From a virus: a DNA stretch of 31,268 nucleotides. The position numbers and the translations under genes are program-made. The notes below the pieces were generated by a model. It saw only the letters and a list, made by a program, of their open reading frames with translations, was not told the DNA's origin and did not search any database. The stretch lies in the IMG/VR virus record IMGVR_UViG_3300017773_000079, positions 1 through 31,268 of that record. One strand, given 5' to 3'. Of the stretch, positions 1 to 9,800 are shown in pieces (the first letter of the stretch is position 1; every line of letters begins with the position of its first letter).

Positions 1-2315
1 AAATTTAAATCCGTCGAAGCATTCCGCAATTTTACTGCGGTCGACAAAAAGTCTGTGACAAACGCCGTGTTGTTCGCCTCGGCAGTGACTTGATTTGGCA
101 GCAAATACGGAATATCTGCGTCGTTGATTGGCGACCGAGTCTGATCTAAAACGATGTGTTCTGTGGCGTGCGTCGTTGTCAGCTTGAACGTCAGAAATTC
201 GGGCATTGCGTTTAAGCTGAGATATGGGCCACTGGTACTACTCCCGTTCCCGATATAACTGAAAATGTCGATCACACCCGGCGTCTCTGCTAAAACCAAA
301 TAATCATATGTTGCTGACGCGGCGGCGGAACCAATGTCAAAAGAGTTGGTCGTAATGTCGGTTATAACCGTGCTGCTAAACGGCAAAACGCTGCTATTAA
401 ATTTTAACAAACTTCCAGACGCAACGTCTGGATGGTAGTAGAAAATGTCGCCGCCAGATCGAGAGAATAGCAGCACAATATATCGACTGCTTCCAAGCGA
501 GTGCGTGACCGTCGTATCGCTACCATTGCTGTGCGATGCACTCCCGGCTGCGGTCCCGGCGCTTGAAGAGATGTTAAGGCTATAACCAACCCAATTGTCT
601 GTGCCGGACAACGAGCGAATTGATCCGTAAGTCATCGCCGTGTTATTAGCTGGCAAAATATATTCGTTACTCGAATCGTGCGAGAAGCTATAGCCCCATG
701 ACTCAGTTGCGACGGCAGACGCCCGGCTTTTATAAATTCGCAAAGTTGCGCTGTATGCCGCTTCGGCGGTGTTCATGCCCGAGAACAACGAGCCTTCTTG
801 AGCGAGTGTTGTTGAAAAATGGTCGACGCCTTGTGCGTTTGGTGTTGTTAGGTTTGCCGAATTCGGAGCTAAAAACCCAGACGGTACGGCATAGGCAAAA
901 AGGCCATGTCCGTTTTCATCAGCGTTTGTTCCAGCGGTCTCATTTCCAGAAAAAGTTGGATTATCACCAAAATTCATAACGCCGATGTCGCCTGACCGCT
1001 GCGCGCCTATAATGAAAACATAATCTTGTACTGTCAGTTGGTCGTCGTGATTATCAATATCTAACGTAGTGCTGTCTGTGGCTGACCCGTTTCTCCATGT
1101 GCCGTTTACACCTATCCAGACCTTTCCTGTTGAGGGTTCAAAAGCAAAGTTCTGTACCCCACCAACACCGGGGGTAGTAAAACCAGAGACGGCTGAGTTA
1201 CCATTGTCGTATAACGTACCTCGCTGAAAATATGCCGACTCTCCTCCAGCGCCATAAAAACCATTGCCATTACCAGCATTAAAATAGGGAACAGCAATTC
1301 CATTTCCTAATCTGCCGCCGCCAGATCCGCCGACAGACCCTGCCTCAACATAGAATTCCCAGTAAATTTTTGGGTCTTCTGCTTTTATTAAAGTTGTACC
1401 TATTAGTCCTTTTGATACTTGGTTGCCACCGCTGTAAACCATGCGGTTGCTTCCAAAACTCATTGTATAATTAGACGCCAAGTCTCCACTAGGAGTGCCA
1501 ATGTTTGAAATTTTGGGATACACTAAACTAGGTGTATTAGTTGATTGATTAACCGCCGCCATGCTGGTGGCTGTAAAGTCATTACTTCCGCTAGTATCAT
1601 TTCCAAGATCAGAACTATTTGCAAAGTCCAGACAAAAACTCCTACCCCCTGCTGAGCTAGCTAAAGCAGCGATGTCGCTATCAGCTTTGGGGCCAAACTG
1701 ACTGGTAGTCCCGTCAAGTAGGTCAGTAATGCTTAAATCACTATTCTGGAAGGATTTATTTTCCAGCATAGTAAATTGAGTTAGATAGGCATGACCATAC
1801 TGGCTACCGTTATAACTATACCGGCCAATTTCTTGAGTAACATTATCATTAAAAGCAGTTGTTTCACCGCTAGGTGTGTCTGTGTTTGCAGACAATTCTG
1901 TAACTTCGATACCATTTACAAATAATTTAATTCGGTCACTGGCAGTAACTCCACTATCCGAATCAAAACTTATGCAACAATGCATCCACGCGGTGTCGCG
2001 ATATTTCGCACTGCTTGTTTTTCTTGCAGTTGTGGCACCTTGATACACAGCAAAATCAAAGTGGTCTTGGTCGTCGAAGCGTATCCAAGATAAATTTGAA
2101 AGTGAACTACCGGCTGAGAAAATTGTATGGGCGTTCGCGGCATTGCCAAATTCGGTGCGTTGCACCCAACAAGACCATATCCAGCGAGTTGTCGTTCCCG
2201 CGCTAGGTGTTTTGTTCAGATAATCAGCAGACCCATCCAACCAAACTGAATTGGCGATAAGTTCGGGGTCGAATCCGCCCGCTGCGGATTTGCTGTTGCC
2301 TTGGATTATCGACAT
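1..2315 (-). CDS. LamG/SPRY-type tail fibre or receptor-binding protein (3' end outside window)
   Basis: I translated this frame by hand. It is open for 771 codons with no stop up to the window edge, so the C-terminus is missing. The ATG shares one base with the TAA of the tail fibre gene (TAATG), which implies translational coupling. Residues about 24-205 look like a LamG/concanavalin-A-like jelly roll (RWIWSCWVQRT, AWMHCCISFDSD, IKLFVNGIEV). This is followed by LGNDTSGSNDFTA, a phrase typical of phage LamG fibres. Residues about 318-456 look SPRY/B30.2-like (IYWEFYVEAGS, GKVWIGVNGTW, GVMNFGDNPTF). Residues about 530-730 hold another beta-rich module (SWGYSFSHDSSN, SLNAMPEFLTFK), similar to a domain often found after LamG in phage fibres. 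The likely role is glycan or receptor binding at the tail tip, as a second fibre or as a partner of the upstream fibre. Base composition is lower in GC than the head genes (two lines count to 38% and 45%). The domain names are from memory and were not checked by search. Confidence 0.85.
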   Translation of the reverse strand, partial: MSIIQGNSKSAAGGFDPELIANSVWLDGSADYLNKTPSAGTTTRWIWSCWVQRTEFGNAANAHTIFSAGSSLSNLSWIRFDDQDHFDFAVYQGATTARKTSSAKYRDTAWMHCCISFDSDSGVTASDRIKLFVNGIEVTELSANTDTPSGETTAFNDNVTQEIGRYSYNGSQYGHAYLTQFTMLENKSFQNSDLSITDLLDGTTSQFGPKADSDIAALASSAGGRSFCLDFANSSDLGNDTSGSNDFTATSMAAVNQSTNTPSLVYPKISNIGTPSGDLASNYTMSFGSNRMVYSGGNQVSKGLIGTTLIKAEDPKIYWEFYVEAGSVGGSGGGRLGNGIAVPYFNAGNGNGFYGAGGESAYFQRGTLYDNGNSAVSGFTTPGVGGVQNFAFEPSTGKVWIGVNGTWRNGSATDSTTLDIDNHDDQLTVQDYVFIIGAQRSGDIGVMNFGDNPTFSGNETAGTNADENGHGLFAYAVPSGFLAPNSANLTTPNAQGVDHFSTTLAQEGSLFSGMNTAEAAYSATLRIYKSRASAVATESWGYSFSHDSSNEYILPANNTAMTYGSIRSLSGTDNWVGYSLNISSSAGTAAGSASHSNGSDTTVTHSLGSSRYIVLLFSRSGGDIFYYHPDVASGSLLKFNSSVLPFSSTVITDITTNSFDIGSAAASATYDYLVLAETPGVIDIFSYIGNGSSTSGPYLSLNAMPEFLTFKLTTTHATEHIVLDQTRSPINDADIPYLLPNQVTAEANNTAFVTDFLSTAVKLRNASTDLN

Positions 2316-3772
2316 TACGCAAACACCGCGCTCGTGACCACTTGGACGTTTGTACCGTCACCGCAGAAATATGAAAGCCAGTAAGTCCCGGCGGTGCTAA
2401 TTGTGCTTGCCAGATTTGCGTCGCCCTTCGTGTTGGCGTGCAGCGAAATCGCATGACCGCCGCTGTTTATTAGTAAGATGTTTCCGCTCTGCCCCACCGT
2501 GATATTGGTGAAGGTCAGGGTTCCGGTTCCTGCCGGGGTGCATTTGAAATTGTTGGTCGCGTTTAAGTCAAAACTGAGATCATTGTCAGTGGTGGTAGTA
2601 CCGCGCTGACTTACCGTGAAAGTTTGCGCGGCGTCGGTGACAGCGTTCTGCGCGTCGAACGCCTGCACGTCGGTTCCGATGACCAGTCCTAAATTCGTGC
2701 GCGCCGTCGCCGCCGCCGCCAGGTCACTTAAATTATTTGAGGCAGCCAGCAAACCCGTTGTGGCAACCGCGGCTACCTGCCAAGCGCTCCCGCTATAGAC
2801 GCGGAGATTGTTGGCGCTCGTGTTGAAGTAGAGGTCGCCAGCATCAAGACCCGACGATGGATCACTCGACGCAGCGCCATGGTATTGCCCCTGGAACGTG
2901 CTGAGACTGGTCGCGGCGGATGCGGCAGACGTACTCGCCTCCCCGGCTTTTGTCGTCGAGATAACAGCTTGAGCTGTCGAGGTGCTCGCTTGAGACGTTG
3001 CCGTCGAGGCGCTGGAGGCGGCAGCCGTGGCGCTGGAGGCGGCAGCCGTGGCGCTGGCAGCGGCGGCGGCCGTCGAGGTGGTCACCGTAGCCGCGTCTAC
3101 AATGAGATCCCACTTTGCGCTATCGGTGTTAGTCGTCAGCGGCTGCGCGCCCGAACTGGTGTGCGCGGTGTTTGCCGAGAAAATATTATTTGTGCTCGTG
3201 TCTTTTACTAAATCCCGAGCCACGTATGCGGTGCTTGCAGCCCAGTTACCGCGGAACGTGCCAAATTCCTGCGTCGTGATCGGCGCGCCGGTCGTACTGT
3301 CGAACGACAGGATCTTGCCCGCACGCAGCGTCGCGTTTTGCAGGACGGCCGCGCTGGTTTCATCGATCGGGAGCTTCAATGACCGATCGACGTCGTCCTT
3401 CAGGCGCAGCATCTGCCGGACACGGCTGTCGTGCATCGGCTCGAGCGTATCGGCCGGGGAGACCGTACCGCCTCGAGGCAGGTCTGTGGTCTGCGTGAAG
3501 TCTGGCTTGAGCTGCACGACGAGCTTCGTGCCGCTCGCCGGTGTGAAATCGCTCGGACTTGTCGAGATCGTGACGGTGCCCGCGGATCCTGTGCCGGCGC
3601 CCGTGAGCGTGTACTCGGTGCCGAGGGTAAATTCTGTCTCGACGCCGGTCGCGGTCACAACTTTCGTGACCGTCACCTCATCATTTGCGGCAAACGTAAA
3701 GACCGTCGAGAAGCTCGTCGTACTGCCATTTCCGGCATACGTTACCTTGTTGGACTCTGCGGACACAGTCAA
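2315..3772 (-). CDS. Tail fibre protein with T7 gp17-like N-terminal domain
   Basis: The protein has 485 residues when started at TTG 3772. I prefer this start because a GAGGAGG Shine-Dalgarno sequence (3787-3781) sits 8 bases upstream and because the product then begins MTVSAESNKVTYAGNG, the usual beginning of this family. A GTG at 3796 extends the frame by 8 codons but falls inside a palindrome. Residues 1 to about 120 resemble the T7 gp17 N-terminal domain that docks fibres to the tail (FTLGTEYTLTG, LVVQLKPDFTQTTDLPRGG, MHDSRVRQMLRLKDDVDRSL). Residues about 155-205 resemble a small aromatic sugar-binding fold (WAASTAYVARDLV, AHTSSGAQP, KWDL). An Ala/Ser/Thr-rich coiled-coil shaft follows to about residue 285. 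Next come GAASSDPSSGLDAGDLYFNT and LSDLAAAATARTNLGL, both common in phage fibres. It is probably the adaptor that connects the LamG protein to the tail. Confidence 0.88.
   Translation of the reverse strand: MTVSAESNKVTYAGNGSTTSFSTVFTFAANDEVTVTKVVTATGVETEFTLGTEYTLTGAGTGSAGTVTISTSPSDFTPASGTKLVVQLKPDFTQTTDLPRGGTVSPADTLEPMHDSRVRQMLRLKDDVDRSLKLPIDETSAAVLQNATLRAGKILSFDSTTGAPITTQEFGTFRGNWAASTAYVARDLVKDTSTNNIFSANTAHTSSGAQPLTTNTDSAKWDLIVDAATVTTSTAAAAASATAAASSATAAASSASTATSQASTSTAQAVISTTKAGEASTSAASAATSLSTFQGQYHGAASSDPSSGLDAGDLYFNTSANNLRVYSGSAWQVAAVATTGLLAASNNLSDLAAAATARTNLGLVIGTDVQAFDAQNAVTDAAQTFTVSQRGTTTTDNDLSFDLNATNNFKCTPAGTGTLTFTNITVGQSGNILLINSGGHAISLHANTKGDANLASTISTAGTYWLSYFCGDGTNVQVVTSAVFA
3008..3057 (-). 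repeat. 21-bp tandem repeat in the fibre coiled-coil shaft
   Basis: Two exact 21-bp units lie at 3008-3028 and 3029-3049, followed by the first 8 bases of a third. On the coding strand each unit encodes seven residues (ATAAASS-like), exactly one coiled-coil heptad. Gain or loss of units would change shaft length without shifting the reading frame or the heptad register. Confidence 0.9.
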
Positions 3773-3780
3773 ATGACAGC

Positions 3781-3787
3781 CCTCCTC
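3781..3787 (-). promoter_or_regulatory. Shine-Dalgarno sequence that decides the TTG start of the tail fibre gene
   Basis: GAGGAGG on the minus strand is followed by 8 bases and then TTG at 3772. The alternative GTG at 3796 lies upstream of this site and has no comparable ribosome-binding site, so the TTG is the better start. Confidence 0.75.
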
Positions 3788-3792
3788 ATAGG

Positions 3793-3808
3793 GCACAATA
3801 TATTGTGC
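3793..3808. promoter_or_regulatory. Perfect 16-bp palindrome GCACAATATATTGTGC in the fibre leader
   Basis: The 16 bases equal their own reverse complement. The site lies between the promoter-like motif (3825-3839) and the Shine-Dalgarno sequence (3781-3787), only 5 bases from the latter. It shares CACAATAT with the promoter-like motif. It could be an operator for a dimeric DNA-binding protein. With almost no loop it is less likely to act as an RNA hairpin unless the stem opens at its centre. Confidence 0.6.
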
Positions 3809-3822
3809 TGATGTTAAGAATA

Positions 3823-3851
3823 TCTACCACATATTGTGTCACAGTGGTAGA
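3823..3851. repeat. Inverted repeat, 8-bp arms, around the third promoter-like motif
   Basis: TCTACCAC (3823-3830) and GTGGTAGA (3844-3851) are perfect complements separated by 13 bases. The repeat lies 22 bases beyond the stop of the giant gene and overlaps the promoter-like motif. There is no T-tract, so it is not a classical intrinsic terminator. It could be an RNA processing or stabilising hairpin at the 3' end of the giant-gene transcript. Confidence 0.55.
3825..3839 (-). promoter_or_regulatory. Promoter-like motif copy 3 (ACACAATATGTGGTA), upstream of tail fibres
   Basis: On the minus strand this 15-mer matches the two copies at 31008-31022 and 31040-31054 at 12 invariant positions (consensus ACACAAKATRTRGTA). 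It lies in the 101-bp gap between the giant gene and the tail fibre start, in the same orientation as the genes. Intergenic placement, shared orientation and recurrence suggest a late promoter, perhaps for a phage-type RNA polymerase. No polymerase gene is in the window to confirm this. Confidence 0.5.
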
Positions 3852-3873
3852 GGTGATGTGTGTATCGGTGGAG

Positions 3874-6800
3874 CTACCGGTCGCCGTGAATCAGCGATTT
3901 ATAGATCCCTTCAGCGATCGTGTCGGGCTCGTTTTTCAGCGTGCCCTGAGACCATTTGTAAAGGTAGTCGCTGGTCTTCGCGATCTGGTTTGAGCCCGGA
4001 ATGCCAGCGACACCTCCGACGACTTGAGTGATTTTCTTGGCAAGCGACGACACCGCCTCCTCAGAATATTCTGCTTCAATCGTTTTGTCGATTTGCCCCG
4101 GTAGGCGCGCCGCGGACTCGGCCATGCTCTCGAGCGGCGTGATCGAGAACCCGAAAAACGGATGCGTCACCGCGCTGCCAAAATCCCGCACGAAAACGAA
4201 CTCGCCCGTGACATAAGAGAATAGCGACTTCAACGACCATTTTGACCACGCGAACAGCGGATCCTCCTCGGCCTCATCTTCATCCGGCCACGGATCAAGA
4301 ACGAGCGAAGCCATCAAGGCGGGCAGTGTCTGGAGTAACATGGTCGACGCGATGAAGCTCGGCTTCATGACGGCCTTGGGAATGCTTGATCCGTCCGCTC
4401 GTGCCTTGGCAAACGCCTCCGCTTGCAAGTTGTATGTCGTATTAAAATACGAATACATCATCGTCATGAGCTTCATCGTTTCAGAGCGTTGCTGAACCAT
4501 CGACATATTCTGCGCGCCGCCCGCGGACTGCGTCATACGGACAACCATGTCCGCGTAAGCGTGCGCCTGGAGCTCGAGATCCGTGTACTGATTGCTCGTC
4601 GTATATTGAGGGTTGCTGGCGTCGATGCCCTCGACCCGTCCACTCATCGCTTTGTTGTATGCGCCGTACCAGGTGGGGTATGCGACGCTTACAACGTCGA
4701 TATACACCATCGGCTTGAATCCCCATTCCCTCATGCGGTCCATTTTCTTGCGGCGCTGCAGCGAGTTCGCTATGTCGTCCAGCTCGCGCGTCATCGTTGT
4801 CGCCCTCTCGCTCATATAGGGAGACATCGCGTGGATCTCAGCAATGCGGTCGTTAAGTTTTGTCTGGCGCTTGTACAGCCAAGCCAAACCGACACCGACG
4901 TCCTTCACACCGATCTCGTTGATGCTCTGTAATAAACCGAACGGCTGTGTACCTATCGAGCGCAGGTTGAGCCCCATGATCGCCGTCGTCATGTTGATGC
5001 GTAAATTTGCAATATGCTTATTAAACGCGCCCATCTCGTTGGAGTTGAGTTGCCCGGTCGCCGTGCGAACGAGGATCTCCTGCATGTTCTCGCGGAACGG
5101 GCGCCCCATCGTCTGCTCGATCGCGCTTACCACATCATTATTACCAAGGACCGCCGCAGCCTCCTGGACTGCGATGCGGTAACACAAGTCCTGCGTTACC
5201 TCGTCGAGATGTTTGTTGATGACGCCAAGGTCCGTGCGGATCGGGCGCCCGCCCGAGCCAACACGAGCAATCGTGAAACCGTGCGTTGTGTGCGCGCGCG
5301 CAAAACCGCCGGACAGCATTCGATCCATGAGCTCGGCTTCCGTTTCACGAGCAACGCGGACATCAGACAGGTTGTCATAGACCAGCGGATAATACCCCCC
5401 GGACATCTGACGGCCATTCACGAAAAACGGTGACGCTTCGATTTTGGGCGACACGACGCCGGTGCTCTCCAGCTCGAGCGTTTTTGTGCCGTTAACCGTG
5501 CGCCCGTTTGGAAGCGTTATGTCTTCCCAGAACAAATCGATGAATTGCCAGGTCGCCTCGACATAGTTGAGCGCGTTGTCGTCCAACGTCGAGAGGATCT
5601 CGTTGATCGCGTCCTCGTTCCAGTTCATGCCGTACATATCGATCTTTGCCCGGTCGTCGAGCACCGCCTCACGACTGCTCTCACTTCCCCAGTTCAGCGC
5701 GATGGCGAGACGGTCTTCCAACCGCATCGGCAGGCCGCCCAGCGCTTGGATCGGCACGTCTGACTTCGACGTATTAAAAGTCTTGCGCTGTTCCTCGGTG
5801 AGCAGTAGCCCCGTCTCGTTCTGCAATTTGAGGATCATGGTGACGAGATGCGCTTTGTTGTCGGCTGCCTCTGCCAGGCGCGAGAACACCGCGTCGTACA
5901 TCGGACCGAGTGCCTCAAAACCGTCGAGCTGTCGGATCATGCTTTCCAGCTTCCGGTGCTCTGCGAAAGTCGCCGCGCGCTGCAAGTTGGCTATAGTCTC
6001 ATTACGAGAATATGTTCGTGTCTTCTCTAGTTTCTTTCGACGGTACTGGGTCCGATCGAGGATGCCTTCAGCCAACTCTTCTCCGCGCTGCCGTCGTGCC
6101 TCTCTCGCGCTTTGACTGGAGTCTCGACCCTGCTTCATTAGATTGTCAGCAAGATCCCTAAGAGCACGCAGCTCCGGCATCGTCATGTCTTTCCAGAATT
6201 TCGTGCGGAGCACGTAGCGCGGCTCGCCGCTGTCCGGGTCGAGACCTGCGAGTTCAATCAGGTCGCCCGGCAATATGACTTGTGCGCCTTTGGACGCACG
6301 CATCTCGATAAACTCGATGACGCCGCGCGCTGTTTCGGGTTTTATCTGCCCGGTTGCGCTTGGCCGGCCGAACTCATAGAACTCGAGTAGTGCTTTAATC
6401 TGGGCGATATAGTCAGGAGCCACCTTTCGCGGATCCTGTTTGCGACGTTTATAATTGTTGAGTTTCGCCTGGATCTTCGCGACTTCGTATTTTGCTTTGA
6501 CTGCACGCCGGTGCAGCTCGAAGTTCAGGATCTCTTTGCGCTTCTCCTCAAACGCCTTTTGCCAGTTCTCTTTTGCCGCGGCTTGCTCGGATGCGCGAGC
6601 GGCGCGGCGACTGGCAGCGGCGAACTTGATCTGGGACAGCATGGTGCCGATCGGCTCGTCTTTGAACAGACGGTCGGCGACGGCCTGCAGGAATACGCGG
6701 CTTTCGCGTTGCGTGCCCGCGGCGCGTGCCAGGGCATCGAGCTCCATCTCGATGAGCTCCGCCAGCTCGGCGTTATAGAGCGCGTCCTCGGTGATCTGCT

Positions 6801-9800
6801 TCATCGTCCCGTCGTTGACCGGGTCCGTGTAGTCCGGGCGGGACGCCATGATCTCTTCGGCGCGGCGCGCGATCTCGTCGTTGGGGAAGTTGACCCCCAT
6901 CATATCATCGATGAGCTCGCGACCGCTGTCGTAGCCGAGGAAGACGGCCAGGATTTCCGGGTCCATCGCTTCGGTTTCCTTACCCGAGTAGAGCGCGCGC
7001 CCGCCTTTACCGTTCGCACGAGGCAGTGCCTGGAGCTGCTCCTTCGTGACCCCTGCGTCGAGCAGCGCCTGGCGGGATATACGTTTGTCTTTGAGCTCTT
7101 CCGGCGTTTCGCGGTCCCCGTAATATTCGCCGTTGGTCAGGAAATAGAACGAGGCATATTTCCGTTCGCGCATCACGACGGGCGTCAGCTCGTCGACCAC
7201 CCCGGCCATTTCTTCGGCGTATTTATCGCTCGCCATGACCGCGTCGAAACGCTCTTGCTCGAGCGCTCGGGCTTCGACAGCTCGGTCGCGCGCGCGGAGC
7301 TGGAGACCTTGGGCCTTTTCGCGTTCCTCCGCGCTCATCATGTTTAGGATGGACGGGCTGTCCTCCATGGTGAATTCGTTAACGGCAATCATGTCGTCGA
7401 TCTCGGCATCGGTCGCGAGCATCTTGTCAAAGACCGTGCGGATCTCGTCATCCATCGTGACGTCGAGCTGCGTCAGGTTCTGGTAGATTTTCTTGAGCCA
7501 CTCCCGGAATTGACTGAACGCCGACTGCAGCTTCGCGCTCGGCGCTTTGCCTTCTCGGAGATAGGCTTCGAACGCACGTGCCAGGCGCTCCTGCTTTTCG
7601 CGCGCGGCTTCGCCGTTGATCCGTATGTCGAGCTCGGACGCGTTCGTCGCGCCGACCCAGTCGAGCATCGCCTGATAATTTTCGGTGATGCGTGCCGGCG
7701 CGTCATCGCGCTTCGAGAGCTCCTCCATGATGTGGACGAAGGCGTGCCCGCTTTCGTGCAGGAGCGTGCTGTAGTTTGCTTGCTCGAAAAGATTTATAAC
7801 CTTGCGGACCGGGTCATAGGAACCAAACGGATCGTCGGGGTCCTGCATCATCGGCAGCCCTTCACCGAGGATCGTGTCTTTGATTTCGGGGGTTAGCGGG
7901 AAAACCCAAACGTCCTCGGTGACCGCGGGCTGTTCGCCTTGTTGAGCTTCATTAAACATGCGCGCGTAATTTTCGGCACTCTCTCTGTCCAGGAAACTTT
8001 CAAGCAAACTGCCATCGGGTCTCATCACCCCAAAGGTCAGGTTATCACCGGCGAGCTCTTCGTAGCCTTCCGGAATTACTGTGAAGTTGCCGGGGCTCAC
8101 GAGGCTACCTTGTTTAACCTTGAACTCTCCACCCGGATCGGGCGTCGCTTCCTCTACGATGATCTGGCCGACGCCGGTTCTGGGTTTTGGTTTGAACTTT
8201 TTACCGATATCGTTCGCGGCGTTGCGAACGATATTGTCGTAGAACTTTTTCATCCCCGTGCCGCCGACCCGCAGATCAAGGTCCGTGTAGGTCTGATTGC
8301 GACCACCCTCGACGATCTTGTCGGCAAAACTCTTACTGAATATCTGGGGCAGCATATCGATGGGCACCATGTTTATGATGCGGGTTCCAGTTGCACCGAC
8401 ATCCTCATCGTATAGGCGGAGGTTATCCAAGGCTTCTTCCGTGTCTTCGCGTGTTGGAAATCCATACTCAACAACGGCGCCGTCGTCTACAATCTGCCAC
8501 TCGTCATTTTCGTCTTGCCTTATCTCGTATTCGGGAGCGAAAGCGGAAGTTTCGTTTTGTGTTTGCGCGCCTTCCAAAGCGATCGAACCAAAACCAGTTT
8601 GATTGACGACGATCATTGCTTCGTCGTCTGTCACGTCGAGGACCTCGACCTTGTCGACTGCGTGATCCAACCCCCAGCGCGCGTTCTGCGTGTCCCCGGA
8701 CGTCCAGGAGATGGCATCATATCCGCGCTCGGTCGCCTCGATCATCATGCGTTTCAATGCAAGCGGGATGACCTTGTTCGATCCCAGGAAGGGACGGTTA
8801 GGTATTCCTGGCGGGTCATACGCTGTTTTGACGTAGTCGGGCTCGCTCTCCAATGCGGCGATGTATTTGTCGACGGTTTCGATCTGTTCGGGCGTGAAGT
8901 TAGCGCCGTCGAATGCAGCGTTTTCCGTCCATTTTGAATTCATTACCTGCGTATGAGTGGCAGCCGTAGTTAGAAAAACCCTTAGATTACTATCTCTCTC
9001 GCTCAACGGGAGCTCTCCAAGACCTACTACCCCGGATTCAATCGCCTGCCGAGCGTCGTACCAAAGTAAATTGAAGGCGTCACGCCGACCTTGAAGGTTC
9101 GGGATGTGTTCCGCGGCGCCTTGTTCTTCAGCCGCCTGACCCCGGTCGTCCTGCATCTCGTCGATGTGCAGAACACGTTGGCCGTCTTCGAGGATCCGAC
9201 CGCTCGCGCGGATCCGAATGACGAGCCGGCTATCGGCTTCGTCTTCACCGATCTCATGCCCCGCTGGGACCAGCCAGTCCTGTATGTCCGCGTTGCCTTC
9301 GGTGAGATCGGCGGGGAGGGTTATATAAAATTCTTGATGCTCCGCTTCAAGTGGTCCTTGAGTGACATAGCTGCGACTAGCGAAACGCGCGGGCAAATTC
9401 CGGGTGCCCTCGTATCTGCTAGCCTCTTCATCGGCTTTCTCCAAAGCTAACCGGTGTTCGCCAGCCGCCTTGAAAAACTCTTGTGCCGTCTTGAAAATTC
9501 CGGGGCTTTGTTCTCCCAGGTCCATTACGAACGTGGGTCCCCTTTCCGCGACTAAGTCAACGGTCCGCTGGATGTGGTCTTCAGGGAAATTCTCGATCTG
9601 CTCAAGCGCGCTATATAAAATGTCGTGTAGTCGATTGAGCTCCCCGCCGAGCTCTAATAAGTTTTCGCCCGCCGCAGAGAGTGATGCCGGTATTTCGGGG
9701 TCCGGTCCGCCGAGCTCCACCTCATCCAGCTTGATGCCGTTTTGCTGGATGAACGCGAGCAAATCGTCTTTGTCGATTGTCTTCTGACTATTCAGGAATT

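Noticed and set aside
1-2315. Interpretation of the left end as a pseudogene or non-coding stretch because only short open frames are complete there
   Set aside because: A codon-by-codon check of the minus strand shows one uninterrupted frame of 771 codons running off the window.
3027-3776. Long plus-strand open frames opposite the tail fibre gene (also 2879-3211)
   Set aside because: They mirror the Ala/Ser-rich repeats of the real gene on the minus strand, have no ribosome-binding site, and show low-complexity products without family resemblance.
4440-4453. Small inverted repeat CGTATT/AATACG
   Set aside because: It is only 6 bp per arm with a 2-base loop and lies inside the giant coding region; it is expected by chance in a sequence of this length.
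6511-7347. 278-aa plus-strand open frame opposite the giant gene
   Set aside because: It is antisense to a continuous 4056-codon gene with recognisable domains. GC-rich sequence with biased codons often leaves long antisense frames.
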